64,000 nucleotides of DNA, from positions 1 through 64,000 of the forward strand of contig NZ_JAAGUY010000015.1 of assembly GCF_010868145.1 (NCBI RefSeq), in the 5' to 3' direction. The notes under the pieces are model-generated. The model saw only the letters and a list, made by a program, of their open reading frames with translations, did no database searches and was not told the DNA's origin. Within the stretch, counting starts at the first letter, position 1; every line of letters begins with the position of its first letter. The stretch comes from Nocardia cyriacigeorgica (GTDB taxonomy: Bacteria > Actinomycetota > Actinomycetes > Mycobacteriales > Mycobacteriaceae). Shown one piece after another: positions 28,378-40,671 of the stretch. The translations under genes and the position numbers were made by a program.

Positions 28378-29109
28378 TCAGCGCACCGCGGCGAGCGCCT
28401 CGGGCAGCGTGAAACGGCCCGCGTAGAGCGCCTTGCCGACGATCGAGCCCTCCACCCCTTCGGGCACCAGTTCGGCGATGGCCTCCAGGTCAGCGATGGT
28501 GGACACACCGCCGGAGGCGATGACCGGGGCATCGGTCGCGGCGCAGACCTCGCGCAGCAGATCCAGGTTGGGGCCGGTCAGGGTGCCGTCCTTGGTGACG
28601 TCGGTGACGACGTAGCGCGAGCAACCGTCGCGCTCGAGGCGTTCGAGCACCTCCCACAGGTCGCCGCCGTCGCTGACCCAGCCGCGTCCGCGCAGCCGGT
28701 ATTCGCCGTCGATGATGCGCACGTCAAGGCCGACCGCGACGCGCTCGCCGTACTCGGCGATGGCGCGGGCGCACCACACCGGATCTTCCAGCGCGGCGGT
28801 GCCGAGGTTGACTCGCGCGCAGCCGGTGGCCATGGCGGCCTTCAGCGATTCGTCGTCGCGGATTCCGCCGGAGAGCTCCACCTTCACATCGAGTTCACCG
28901 ACGACGTCGGCGAGCAGCTCCCGATTCGATCCGCGCCCGAACGCGGCGTCCAGATCCACCAGATGCACCCATTCCGCGCCGGCTTCCTGCCAGGCGAGCG
29001 CGGCCTCACGGGGCGAGCCGTAGCTGGTCTCGCTACCGGCCTCCCCCTGTACCAGGCGCACGGCCTCTCCATTGGCGACATCGACGGCGGGCAGCAGCAC
29101 AAGACTCAC
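28378..29109 (-). CDS. hisA: Phosphoribosyl isomerase A (HisA/PriA)
   Basis: 243 aa barrel. It isomerises ProFAR to PRFAR; actinobacterial members (PriA) also isomerise phosphoribosyl anthranilate for tryptophan. [15 protein letters not shown] has the catalytic Asp, [15 protein letters not shown] the second Asp, and [12 protein letters not shown] and IASGGVSTI are phosphate sites. No trpF is seen in the window, which fits a dual role. The GTG start at 29109 has a TAGGCT box 7 nt upstream, so a new transcript probably begins here. Confidence 0.95.
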   Translation of the reverse strand: MSLVLLPAVDVANGEAVRLVQGEAGSETSYGSPREAALAWQEAGAEWVHLVDLDAAFGRGSNRELLADVVGELDVKVELSGGIRDDESLKAAMATGCARVNLGTAALEDPVWCARAIAEYGERVAVGLDVRIIDGEYRLRGRGWVSDGGDLWEVLERLERDGCSRYVVTDVTKDGTLTGPNLDLLREVCAATDAPVIASGGVSTIADLEAIAELVPEGVEGSIVGKALYAGRFTLPEALAAVR

Positions 29110-29116
29110 TCCGAAC

Positions 29117-29122
29117 AGCCTA
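29117..29122 (-). promoter_or_regulatory. Leaderless -10 box TAGGCT for hisA
   Basis: TAGGCT lies 7 nt before the GTG of hisA. It would drive hisA-impA-hisF separately from hisD-C-B-H, from which they are cut off by the two-component genes. Confidence 0.5.
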
Positions 29123-29243
29123 GTAGCTCACCCTCGGCAACCCGGCCCCGGGCCTGCGGGTACGGGCGGTCACGGTCCGGACCTCGGCGGCTCGACGACC
29201 GTGGTCGTGGGCGCGATCGTTGGTGGACGCCGATACGCCGCGA

Positions 29244-29909
29244 TCACCGGTCGCGCGGCGCTACCAGACCGGATTCATAGGCAAGCACGACCAGCTGGGC
29301 GCGGTCGCGGGCGCGCAACTTCGTCATCGCCCGGTTGACGTGGGTTTTCGCGGTCAGTGGGCTGATCACCATCTGCTCGGCGACCTCATCGTTGGACAGG
29401 CCGCGTGCGACCAGAGCGACGGCCTCACGCTCCCGGTTGGTCAGTTCGTCCAGCCCGGCGCCGCCGCCAACGGCGACAGGGCGGGTGCTCACGTACCGAT
29501 CGATCAACCTGCGCGTAATCGACGGCGCGAGCAGCGCGTCCCCGCGCGCGGCGACTCGAACCGAGTGCAGGAAGTCCTCCGGCTCGATGTCCTTGACCAG
29601 GAATCCGGCGGCGCCGGCCCGCAACGCCTCGAAGACGTACTCGTCCAGGCCGTAGTTGGTCAGGATGACGACGTGCACCCTCGCCAGCTCCGGGTCCGCG
29701 GCGATGTGCCTGGTCGTCTCGATGCCGTCGAGGACCGGCATCTGGATGTCGATGAGCGCGATATCGGGACGATGCTGCCGGGCCAGCGCCAGCCCCTCGC
29801 TGCCGTCGCCGGCCTCGGCCACCACATCGATATCGTCCTCGAGGTCGAGCAGCGCGCGGAATCCGCTGCGGATGAGCGGCTGGTCGTCGACCAGCAGAAC
29901 GCGGATCAT
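29244..29909 (-). CDS. NarL/LuxR-type response regulator
   Basis: 221 aa. The receiver domain has VDDQ, the phosphorylated Asp54 in ALIDIQMPVLDG, the Thr/Ser of VVILTNYG and Lys in FLVKD. The C-terminal LuxR helix-turn-helix is DELTNREREAVALVARGLSNDEVAEQMVISPLTAKTHVNR. It is coupled to the sensor kinase by an ATGA overlap. Probable targets are its own operon and the divergent DUF6223 gene, whose shared promoter region holds a palindrome. Confidence 0.94.
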   Translation of the reverse strand: MIRVLLVDDQPLIRSGFRALLDLEDDIDVVAEAGDGSEGLALARQHRPDIALIDIQMPVLDGIETTRHIAADPELARVHVVILTNYGLDEYVFEALRAGAAGFLVKDIEPEDFLHSVRVAARGDALLAPSITRRLIDRYVSTRPVAVGGGAGLDELTNREREAVALVARGLSNDEVAEQMVISPLTAKTHVNRAMTKLRARDRAQLVVLAYESGLVAPRDR

Positions 29910-31009
29910 GCTCGCTCCACGGGGAGTTCGGCGTGGACGGAGAAGCCGCCTTCGCTGCGTGGCGCGGCCCGCAGCCGCCCGCCGAGGGCGGTGACGCGTT
30001 CACCCATTCCGAGCAGCCCGACACCGGGGGCCGGCCTGCGGTCCGGGGTTGCCGTGCCGTTGTCATCGACCCGGATGATGAGGGCGTCGGGCCGGTAGTC
30101 GATGCGCACCGACACCGTGTCGGCGGCGGCGTGGCGGGCGATATTGGTGAGCGACTCCTGCACGATCCGGTAGCCGGTCCGGTCCACCGCGGCGGACAGG
30201 TCGTGGCGCTCGCCGGCAATGGTGAGCGTCGCGTCCACTCCGTTCGCGCGGGCCCGGTTCACCAGTTCAGGCACTTCGGCGAGACCGTGCGGCGGGGTCT
30301 TACCGTCATCGCGCAGCGCCGCGAGGGTCGCGCGCAGCTCCCGGGCTGCTTCCCTGCCCGCGTCACGGATCGCCAGCAGCGCCGACGGCACCTCGTCACC
30401 GCGTTTGCGGGCGACATGGACCGCGGCCTCGGATTGCACCTTGATGACCGAGATCTGATGAGTCAGCGAATCGTGCAGTTCGCGCGCGATGTGCAGTCGC
30501 TCCTCATCGGCGCGGCGCCGTGCGGCCTGCTCCCGGGTCCGTTCGGCCTCGTCGGCGCGACGCTCGGCCTGCCGCAACGCTTCCCCGGCCGCACCCGCCG
30601 CGAGCAGCCAGGCCAGCTCGAGCGCACCGCGGGCCTGCGCGAACGCGGCTGCGGGATCGCGCAGCTCGGCCAAGGCTGCGAGCTGGAACGCGATGAGCAG
30701 CAGCACCGAGGCTGCCACTGTGAGCACGCGGTGTCCGGCCCGCACCGCGGCGTACACCGCGAACAGGAACGCCACGGCGGGCACCTCGAAGCCGAGGGCG
30801 CGGTAGCCGAGGGCACACAGCCCGGTCACCGCCAGCACCGCCAACGGCGCCCGTCGGCTCGCGGCCAAGGCCAGGCCGCTACCTGCCAGCGACAGGTAGC
30901 CAAGCGGGGCGAGAGCGCCGGCGTCGGCGTGGTCGGACAGCCCGGCGACGAGCAGAATCGCCGCCACCACGACGGCGATCACCGAGTCGCCGAGCGAGCC
31001 CCTCGTCAT
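29906..31009 (-). CDS. Sensor histidine kinase, HisKA_3 type
   Basis: 367 aa. The N-terminal 140 residues form four or five hydrophobic helices with almost no extracytoplasmic loop, so the signal is probably sensed in the membrane, as in LiaS/VraS-like and DesK-like kinases. A coiled linker leads to ERLHIARELHDSLTHQISVIKVQ with the phospho-His179. The ATP domain shows IVQESLTNIARHA, VDDNGTA and GVGLLGMGERV. It forms an operon with the downstream regulator. The stimulus is unknown. Confidence 0.93.
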   Translation of the reverse strand: MTRGSLGDSVIAVVVAAILLVAGLSDHADAGALAPLGYLSLAGSGLALAASRRAPLAVLAVTGLCALGYRALGFEVPAVAFLFAVYAAVRAGHRVLTVAASVLLLIAFQLAALAELRDPAAAFAQARGALELAWLLAAGAAGEALRQAERRADEAERTREQAARRRADEERLHIARELHDSLTHQISVIKVQSEAAVHVARKRGDEVPSALLAIRDAGREAARELRATLAALRDDGKTPPHGLAEVPELVNRARANGVDATLTIAGERHDLSAAVDRTGYRIVQESLTNIARHAAADTVSVRIDYRPDALIIRVDDNGTATPDRRPAPGVGLLGMGERVTALGGRLRAAPRSEGGFSVHAELPVERA

Positions 31010-31065
31010 TCCTGAACCCTAACGGGCCGACCGCGCCGGCGAATCCGGTACTCGGATGATTCAGC

Positions 31066-31115
31066 ACTACCGCGTCCGCGGTAGTACCACCCGTGCACCA
31101 CTGCGATCGTGGTAC
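31066..31115. promoter_or_regulatory. Operator-like palindromes between sensor kinase and DUF6223 gene
   Basis: A perfect inverted repeat ACTACCGCG-TC-CGCGGTAGT spans 31066-31085. A second, spaced repeat GTACCAC (31084-31090) / GTGGTAC (31109-31115) overlaps its edge. Both lie between the divergent kinase gene and the DUF6223 gene, as expected for the binding site of the NarL-type regulator encoded here. Binding itself is inferred. Confidence 0.55.
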
Positions 31116-31227
31116 CCGGTTACCGCCGCATCCGCAGGGCGAATTGCCTACTCCCGCACGATGATCAGCGGCGGTGGCGACGCGCATGATCGAACCCGGA
31201 TCATCCGGATCGATGAAGGAGCCTCTC

Positions 31228-31641
31228 ATGTCCATGCGTGCATTGCTCGCCCTGTTGGCAGCTGCGCTGTCCGCCGGAGCAGCTGCCGTAGCGCCCGCGG
31301 CAGCCGCGGTGCACCAGTCCGCACCGACCGGAATGACCTCCGGACGGCTCGGCCCAACGCTGACTGCGCTGGTCGGAATGATCGGTGTGGTCGCAGGCAG
31401 CCTGGCGCTGGCCCGCGCCCGCCGCCGTGCGGCCAGGGGCCGAGCAGGCACCGTCGCGCTGACAGCGGGAACGGTCGCCGTGGTTGTGGGCACCTGGTTC
31501 GCCGCCACCGCGGCCGGCGGCCCCGGTACCGGCAATGGCATCGTCGGCGCCTGGATCGCCATCACCCTCGGCCTCATCGGCACGACACTCGGTGGTGCGG
31601 CGCTCGCCCGTTCCCGGGGCGCTACCGATACAGCGCGGTGA
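31228..31641 (+). CDS. DUF6223 family membrane protein
   Basis: 137 aa. A signal-like N-terminus (MRALLALLAAALSAGAAAVAPAAAA) is followed by TSGRLGPTLTALVGMIGVVAGSLALARARRR, a second helix pair and GPGTGNGIVGAWIAITLGLIGTTLGGAALARS, the repeated helix-Gly-helix pattern of DUF6223. The ATG at 31228 follows GAAGGA by 7 nt. It is divergent from the two-component genes and probably their target. Function unknown. Confidence 0.8.
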   Translation: MSMRALLALLAAALSAGAAAVAPAAAAVHQSAPTGMTSGRLGPTLTALVGMIGVVAGSLALARARRRAARGRAGTVALTAGTVAVVVGTWFAATAAGGPGTGNGIVGAWIAITLGLIGTTLGGAALARSRGATDTAR

Positions 31642-31761
31642 TCGGGCCGGTGGTGGGTGCCGCCGCGTTCCGGAAGCCCCGACCGGTCGACCAGAAGCGC
31701 GCAGGACACCGACCACACGCGTTCTCCGAGCGCATCTGGCAACGGTCGGTAGCGAGCTGAC

Positions 31762-32390
31762 TTACAGCGACCGCACCCAGTTGCGCAGCAGATGCGCCCC
31801 CGCATCACCGGACTTCTCCGGGTGGAACTGGGTGGCCGACAGCGCGCCGTTCTCGACGGCGGCCAGGAACTTGGTGCCGTGTTCGGCCCAGGTGAGCTTC
31901 GGTGCGGCGAGGTGCTCGCTGGGCGGCAGGTCCCACTGCTGGGCCGCGTAGGAGTGCACGAAGTAGAAGCGGGTGTCGGCATCCATGCCTGCGAAGAGCA
32001 CGCTGTCGGCGGGCGCATCGACGGTGTTCCAGCCCATATGCGGGAGCACGGGGGCGTCGAGGCGGGCGACGGTACCCGGCCATTCGCCGCAGCCATCGGT
32101 TTCCACATCGAATTCCACGCCGCGGTCGAACATGATCTGCATGCCGACGCAGATGCCGAGCACGGGACGTCCGCCGGCCAGTCGCTGTCCGATGATGCGC
32201 TCCCCGCGCACGGCACGCAGCCCCGCCATGCAAGCTGCGAACGCACCGACGCCGGGCACCACCAGCCCATCGGCGGCAAGCGCGGCTTTGGGGTCGGCGG
32301 TCACCTCCACCTGGGCACCGGCCCGCACCAGGGCGCGTTCGGCCGAATGCAGATTGCCGGAGCCGTAGTCCAGCAACACCACCGACGTGC

Positions 32391-32394
<4 letters not shown>
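31762..32394 (-). CDS. hisH: Imidazole glycerol phosphate synthase, glutamine amidotransferase subunit
   Basis: 210 aa, class I glutaminase that feeds ammonia to His[16 protein letters not shown] at the N-terminus, [12 protein letters not shown] with the nucleophile Cys, and [13 protein letters not shown] with catalytic His and Glu are all present. The GTG start overlaps the hisB stop by 4 nt (GTGA). Its partner hisF lies more than 4 kb downstream behind the two-component genes. Confidence 0.97.
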
Positions 32395-35514
<3,120 letters not shown>

Positions 35515-35568
35515 ATCGGTGTCGATCCTTGTCTCCAGCTGGTTCACAACAGGAAAGTTGCGTCTACC

Positions 35569-35574
35569 AGCCTA
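35569..35574 (-). promoter_or_regulatory. Candidate -10 box TAGGCT for hisD
   Basis: TAGGCT lies about 55 nt before the ATG at 35514 and 21 nt before the alternative GTG. It is the same hexamer found before pyk, hisA and the gene at 36254. Confidence 0.4.
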
Positions 35575-35654
35575 ATGGGCGGATGCCACAGGTTATGCGT
35601 GCGGTCTGCCACGCGCGGGTATTACGACGCGGGACCGTATCCGATTCGGTGTGT

Positions 35655-36254
35655 TCAGGCGCAGCGGCGGCGTAGTTCTGCGACACCGTCGCCGGTGAGG
35701 TCGTCGAGGGCGACGGTGCGGCCGACCACCGCGAGCGCGATGGCCTCGCCCGATCCACGCACCTCGGGCCCGTCACCGGAGGTCCACGACACGTCGGTGG
35801 CGACGAACCGCAGCCCCTTCATGCGCCGGCCGGGCAGGGCGAACGGGTCCGGGTGGTCCAGGACGGTGATCAACCGGTCCTCGGGGATCTCGCGGCTGCG
35901 GCCGAGGGGGCGGCGGATGTCTTGTTGATGCACCATCAGGTCGGCGAGCATCAATGTGGGCGCGTATTTCGACAGTCGGCCCGCGCCCGCCATGGCATCG
36001 ATCAGCTGCGCGGTGGACAACGCGGCGGATGTGGTGACGATCGCGTTGTTGGTCTTGTCGACCGACCCGAGGCTCTTCACCACCACGGCCGCGTACCCGA
36101 GCGGCGAGTACGTGTCCTGCAGCAGGTGCCCGACCACATCGCGCACCCGCCACCCCGCGCACAGCGACGGTGATTCCCATTCCGCGTCCGACAGATCCCG
36201 CAACAACTCGACCAGCTGTGCTCGCTCCGCGGCCAGCATCCCCCGAATACTCAT
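35655..36254 (-). CDS. Maleylpyruvate isomerase family mycothiol-dependent enzyme (DinB-like)
   Basis: 199 aa. The N-terminal four-helix part AAERAQLVELLRDLSDAEWESPSLCAGWRVRDVVGHLL is the MDMPI/DinB_2 signature with the first metal His, and MVHQQDIRRPLGR holds the further His/Asp ligands. Such proteins use mycothiol or act as thiol transferases in actinobacteria. The substrate is not known. The ATG at 36254 is 7 nt behind a TAGGCT box. Confidence 0.85.
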   Translation of the reverse strand: MSIRGMLAAERAQLVELLRDLSDAEWESPSLCAGWRVRDVVGHLLQDTYSPLGYAAVVVKSLGSVDKTNNAIVTTSAALSTAQLIDAMAGAGRLSKYAPTLMLADLMVHQQDIRRPLGRSREIPEDRLITVLDHPDPFALPGRRMKGLRFVATDVSWTSGDGPEVRGSGEAIALAVVGRTVALDDLTGDGVAELRRRCA

Positions 36255-36261
36255 GCGCCCG

Positions 36262-36267
36262 AGCCTA
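36262..36267 (-). promoter_or_regulatory. Leaderless -10 box TAGGCT
   Basis: TAGGCT lies 7 nt before the ATG at 36254; no Shine-Dalgarno sequence is seen. Confidence 0.45.
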
Positions 36268-36304
36268 TCCGGCGAGCTCGACCGGCGAAAGGGTTGCGAG
36301 CCCG

Positions 36305-37894
36305 CTAGCGGGTGTCGCTGTCGATGAGCAGTCGCCCGCCGCCCGCATCGATGATGCGCAGGCTGGGGTTCTTGCTCTCGCCGCCGTAGGTGAGGCCGGT
36401 GACGAGCATGTCGACCGATCCGTCGCTGTTGACGCCACCGGGGGCGTAGATGCGGCCGAAGCTCTGGATGGTGCGACCGTCGGCGCTCCAGTATTTCCGG
36501 AAGCCCTGCTGATCGGTGTAGACCTTCTGCGCGGCGGGTGTCAGCAACGACCAGGAACCCTGCGGATCGCTGTAGAACCGCTCGACCAACTGTCCGGCGG
36601 CACCGATATCGGTGACCTTGCCGCCGACGCTCGGAGTGCTCCCGAGAGCGGGTATCGCAGCCGACGTGCTCGGATCATCCGAAGGCGCAACCGCAGACGA
36701 CGACGCCGAGTCCTGCGGCGAGGACCCTTCATCCCCACTGTTGAACGCGCTGACCAACAGTGCGGACACGGCCACGACCGCGCCGGCCAGCGCACCGATG
36801 AGCACCGCGCGTCTCTTCCCCGCTGCGCCCGAGGTGGGTCGCGGCTGGGCGGTGGTGCGCGGATGGGCGTCGGTGTCGGACTGGTCGCGGGACGGCTTCA
36901 TCGGCCGGTGCGCGGCGGTGTCGACCGCGGCGGAGCTGCGCACCGGCGGACGCTGGCGCTCGGTCGCGGGGCCCGCGGCGGCCGCACGCGTGCGCAGCGC
37001 TCTGGTGGCGACGACCTCGGTGGCGCCTTCGCCGTTGCGGCGGCCGTAAGCCTCACTGGCCGGAACGAATCCGGCGGGCACGGCGTCCTCACCGGCGTCG
37101 GCGAAGGCGGCGAGCTGATCGCGCGAGATCCGCATCGTCGGCCGGTCCTCGGGCTGCGGGCTCAGCAGTTGCAGCAGGAAATCGGTTGCGGGACCGGCGT
37201 TGTGCGGCTCGCTGACCTGTCCGTTGGCCGCCGCGTACAGCACGGCGAGCGGGTTCGAGCTTGCGCCGTAAGGCGGTTCACCTTCGAGCGCGTGAAACAG
37301 GGTGGCGCCCAAGGCGAAGACGTCGGCGGCGGGTGTGGGATCGGCACCGCGTGCCACCTCGGGTGCGAGATAGGCGGCGGTACCGCAGATCAGGCCGGTT
37401 TCGGTGAGGGTGACATCGCCCGCGGCACGCGAGATACCGAAGTCGGTGATCTTCACGGTGCCGTGGTCGTCGAGCAGAATATTGCCGGGTTTCACGTCAC
37501 GGTGCACGATTCCGGCCTGATGCGCGGCGATCAGCGCCGAGGCCACCTGCTCACCGATCCGGGCAACCTGGTTCAACGGCACCGCGCCCTGGGCCGACAG
37601 CACTTGCGCGAGGCTGCGCGACTTCAGGTACTCCATCACCAGGCAGGGGTCGCCGTTGTGTTCGGTGATGTCGAAGACGACGATCGCGTTCGGATGCTGG
37701 AATCTGGCCGCGTTGCGTGCTTCCCGGATGGCACGCTGACGCAGCACGTCACGTTCGGCCTCGGGCAGGCTCGGCTTGATGTGAATCTGCTTGACCGCGA
37801 CCGACCGTTGCAGGCGCTCGTCGATGGCACGCCAAACTACGCCTGTGCCGCCGCTACCAATCCGCTCGACCAGGCGGTAATGCTCCGCGATCAA
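36305..37894 (-). CDS. Membrane Ser/Thr protein kinase, Pkn type
   Basis: 529 aa. Kinase domain at about residues 6-270: IGSGGTGVVWRA (Gly loop), SVAVKQIH (ATP Lys), HRDVKPGNILL (catalytic Asp), KITDFGISR, GTAAYLAPE. A Pro/Arg/Thr-rich linker leads to one membrane helix (about 352-375) and an outer domain of about 150 residues with an NTF2-like look (LVERFYSDPQGSWSLLTPAAQKVY). The frame has no ATG or GTG near the kinase start; TTG at 37894 is the best candidate. Substrates are unknown. Confidence 0.9.
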   Translation of the reverse strand: MIAEHYRLVERIGSGGTGVVWRAIDERLQRSVAVKQIHIKPSLPEAERDVLRQRAIREARNAARFQHPNAIVVFDITEHNGDPCLVMEYLKSRSLAQVLSAQGAVPLNQVARIGEQVASALIAAHQAGIVHRDVKPGNILLDDHGTVKITDFGISRAAGDVTLTETGLICGTAAYLAPEVARGADPTPAADVFALGATLFHALEGEPPYGASSNPLAVLYAAANGQVSEPHNAGPATDFLLQLLSPQPEDRPTMRISRDQLAAFADAGEDAVPAGFVPASEAYGRRNGEGATEVVATRALRTRAAAAGPATERQRPPVRSSAAVDTAAHRPMKPSRDQSDTDAHPRTTAQPRPTSGAAGKRRAVLIGALAGAVVAVSALLVSAFNSGDEGSSPQDSASSSAVAPSDDPSTSAAIPALGSTPSVGGKVTDIGAAGQLVERFYSDPQGSWSLLTPAAQKVYTDQQGFRKYWSADGRTIQSFGRIYAPGGVNSDGSVDMLVTGLTYGGESKNPSLRIIDAGGGRLLIDSDTR

Positions 37895-38424
37895 CTGACC
37901 GGTATCGATGGCGCCTACTCCGAACCTTCTCGAAATGTGACAAATCGCGTACTGACCGCTCGCGCGTTCGGCACGAGTGTAGCGGGCGCGCGGGCCGCAC
38001 CGGCCACTGATACACCCCTCGAGCCCCGTCAGCGCCCGCCCCTACCCCGCCACCTGCGGGCACTGTGCTCATACCTGGGCGGATATCTCCGCACACTCCG
38101 CGACACGCCGTGCAACACGCCGATGGCATGTCCGGCCCGCCGCCCGGCACGATCGGCCGCCGGTGCCGCTGCCGTGCACCCTCGCCGGGACAGACGCCGC
38201 CGTCATCACGCGATCTTGCCCGGATGCGGTCACCTTCCCCTGCGCACCAAACCCTCGCATCCGCCGACGCTGCCGGGTGTACGTCTGGCCCACCCGACCT
38301 CAGCAACCCGCGCGCAGCATCAGTCCCGCACCGGGACCGCATCCGGCGATGAGCGCATCCCGTCAGCAACCCCACACAGCAGGCACACACGCGCACCCGT
38401 GGGCACGCACCCTAACGCCCCTGG
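37895..38424. other. Gap between kinase and transpeptidase genes
   Basis: 530 bp without a supportable gene. Open frames on both strands are GC-driven shadows rich in Arg and Pro. It should contain the kinase promoter; no box with proper spacing to the TTG start was found. Confidence 0.5.
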
Positions 38425-40203
38425 TCAGCGACTCGCGCGCAGCATGCGACCCGCCGCCTCGACCGCCGGCGCGGAGCTGCCCGCATCCGCCACGAACACC
38501 GCGAATGCCAGGTCGCCGTCGATCCCGACGAACCAGCCGTGCGCATGGGAGTTGTCGCCGTACTCGGCGGTGCCGGTCTTGCCGAGCAGGCCCTGGATGT
38601 CGGCGAGCTGGGTGGCGGTGCCCGCGGTGATGGTCTCGCGCATCATCGACCGCACCTGGTCGGCGATCCCCGCTTCCAGCGGCTGCGGTGTCCGGTCTGC
38701 GACACCCGGCGCACCCGTGACCAGCATCGGGGTCGGCGGGCTCCCGTGCGCGAGCGAAGCCGCGACGAGTGCCATCCCGAACGGCGACGCGGTGACAGTG
38801 CCCTGCCCGATGCTCGATTCGACCCGCTCAGCGGGTGTGTTCGCGGGCGGAACCGAACCGGTGACGGTGGTGAGGCCGGGTGTGACGTAGTCGATGCCGA
38901 GTCCGAGCTGTTCGGCGGTCGTGGCCAGGGCGTCCGGCGGCAGATTCACCGCGAGCCGGGCCATGGTGGTGTTGCAGGAGCGGGCGAAGGCGGTGTGCAG
39001 CGGCACCTCGCCCAGGTCGAAGTTGTCGTCGTTCGGAATGCGGCGGCCCTCGATGTTCGCCTCGCCCGGGCACGGCAGCACGGTGTCCGGGGTGACGGTT
39101 CCCGCGGCCAGCGCCGCCGAGCCGGTCACCGTTTTGAAGGTCGAACCGGGTGGATACAGCCCGGTCAGCGCGATCGGGCCCTGCGCGTCGGCGGCGTCGT
39201 TCTGCGCGACGGCCACCACCTTGCCGGTCGACGGTTGCAGGGCGACGATGGCGGCCGGTTGCGCCAGGGGTGTCAGCGCCGCCTCGGCCGCCTGTTGGAG
39301 ATCGATGTCGAGGGTGGTGGTGATGTCGGTGGTCGGTTGCGCATCCTGGCCTGCGATGCGTTCGGTCCCCTCCGTGGTCTGCGCGCGCACGGCCCAGCCC
39401 GCGGCGTCGTCGGCGCGCTGCCGCCACAGCTCGTTCAATCCCGACAGTGTCGGCCCGGACAGCGACTTGTCGGTGGTCAGCAGGCGGGTTTGCGGGGCGA
39501 GGGTGACGCCGGGGACCGCAGCCAGCGCGTCCTGGATGGGGGCGATGTCGGTGGCGCGCAAGCTGATCGGGGTGATCGGTTGGCCACCGCTCTTCGCCAG
39601 ATCGGCGTTCAGCGATTCGGCTGTGATGGTCGGTGCCAGCGGGGTGAGCAGGGCGGCGACCGCCGCGGTGTCGGCGCCGGGCGCGAGGTTGACGAGCGTG
39701 ACGACCTGTTCGGTCATGAGTTCCCCGCCGGTCGCGTCCAGTACCCGTGCGGGTTCTGGATAGACCGGCGCAAAGGTCAGCGGTCCCGTCGCGAGGCCGG
39801 GCGCGATGGTGGCCGGATCCCAACGCACCTTCCAGTCATCGCCGGATTCGGCCGCCGTGCCGGTGGTGGTGTAGGTCCACTCGTCCTTGCCGTCCTTGCC
39901 GAGCTTCCAGGTGGCGGCGAGGGTGAAGCGGTCGTCGTCGGCGCTCTCGACGTGAAAAACGACCTCCGAGCCGAGTCCTTCGTACAGCCCGCGCAACGCG
40001 TCCCCGGCCTGCGCCGGATTATCGGTGAGCGCCGCGGCCGCAGGCAGATCGTCCCGGTTCAGCGCCGCCACGAACTCCCCCGCCACCGTGTCGGGCTGTT
40101 CCGGCCCCGACGAGCACCCCGCCGAGAAGAAGGCGATGGAGGCCAGCAGCACGAAGACTTTCCGATCGGTGCGCACCCGCCCGAGGGTAACCATGCAGAC
40201 CAT
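38425..40203 (-). CDS. Lipoprotein penicillin-binding protein (transpeptidase)
   Basis: 592 aa. Signal peptide with lipobox FFSAGC (Cys30), an NTF2/MecA_N-like domain (about 35-150), a dimerisation domain, then the transpeptidase: SxxK at PPGSTFKT (Ser354, Lys357), SCN at 409-411 and KTGTAE near 548. It should cross-link peptidoglycan at the outer face of the membrane. It resembles the lipoprotein PBP Rv2864c of M. tuberculosis. The start may be ATG 40203 or ATG 40194. Because it has the extra N-terminal domain of class B PBPs, reduced beta-lactam affinity is possible but unproven. Confidence 0.92.
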   Translation of the reverse strand: MVCMVTLGRVRTDRKVFVLLASIAFFSAGCSSGPEQPDTVAGEFVAALNRDDLPAAAALTDNPAQAGDALRGLYEGLGSEVVFHVESADDDRFTLAATWKLGKDGKDEWTYTTTGTAAESGDDWKVRWDPATIAPGLATGPLTFAPVYPEPARVLDATGGELMTEQVVTLVNLAPGADTAAVAALLTPLAPTITAESLNADLAKSGGQPITPISLRATDIAPIQDALAAVPGVTLAPQTRLLTTDKSLSGPTLSGLNELWRQRADDAAGWAVRAQTTEGTERIAGQDAQPTTDITTTLDIDLQQAAEAALTPLAQPAAIVALQPSTGKVVAVAQNDAADAQGPIALTGLYPPGSTFKTVTGSAALAAGTVTPDTVLPCPGEANIEGRRIPNDDNFDLGEVPLHTAFARSCNTTMARLAVNLPPDALATTAEQLGLGIDYVTPGLTTVTGSVPPANTPAERVESSIGQGTVTASPFGMALVAASLAHGSPPTPMLVTGAPGVADRTPQPLEAGIADQVRSMMRETITAGTATQLADIQGLLGKTGTAEYGDNSHAHGWFVGIDGDLAFAVFVADAGSSAPAVEAAGRMLRASR

Positions 40204-40254
40204 GTCATGCCGGGGACCGCGGTCCGAGCGTGTCTCGGATTGCCGTCGTCATCG

Positions 40255-40542
40255 TCAGATGTGCGCGCCGATGCCGCGAAATATTTCGGTCCGGTCGATG
40301 CAACCGCTGCGGACATCCTCCCAACGCAACCGGTCGGGATCGGCGAGGAAGGTATCCAGCCCCTGCTCGGCGTCGAACTCCAGCACCTGCACCTCGGTGG
40401 GACCATCCTGCGGATCGACGATGCGGACCCGGTTGAGTACCCGACCGCCGTGGCGCGGCATCAATGCCAGCACCCGATCCTCATAGTCCGCCAGCGCCTC
40501 GTCCTGGCCCGGATGAGCCCACAGCAGTACACACAAGATCAC
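40255..40542 (-). CDS. Small DUF1330-like dimeric barrel protein
   Basis: 95 aa from GTG 40542. ILCVLLWAHPGQDEALADYEDRVLALMPRHGGRVLNRV then PTEVQVLEFDAEQGLDTFLADPDR has the pattern of DUF1330/antibiotic-monooxygenase-type ferredoxin folds. No cofactor site is visible. It stands between the PBP and the NAT gene in the same direction. Function unknown. Confidence 0.65.
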   Translation of the reverse strand: MILCVLLWAHPGQDEALADYEDRVLALMPRHGGRVLNRVRIVDPQDGPTEVQVLEFDAEQGLDTFLADPDRLRWEDVRSGCIDRTEIFRGIGAHI

Positions 40543-40671
40543 TGGCAGAGCGTAGCCTGCCGCGTACCCGCTTCCGACTGCTTCAGGCCCCGCCACCAGG
40601 GCAAAGGATGCCGCTCCGCAGCGCATCGAATCGGCCATCGAAGTGTTGTCAGAACTGGGAACGACGAAGCC

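Noticed and set aside
36170-38890. 900-codon plus-strand frame opposite the kinase and the following gap
   Set aside because: It is antisense to the Ser/Thr kinase and transpeptidase, has no domain pattern, and arises from high GC at third positions.
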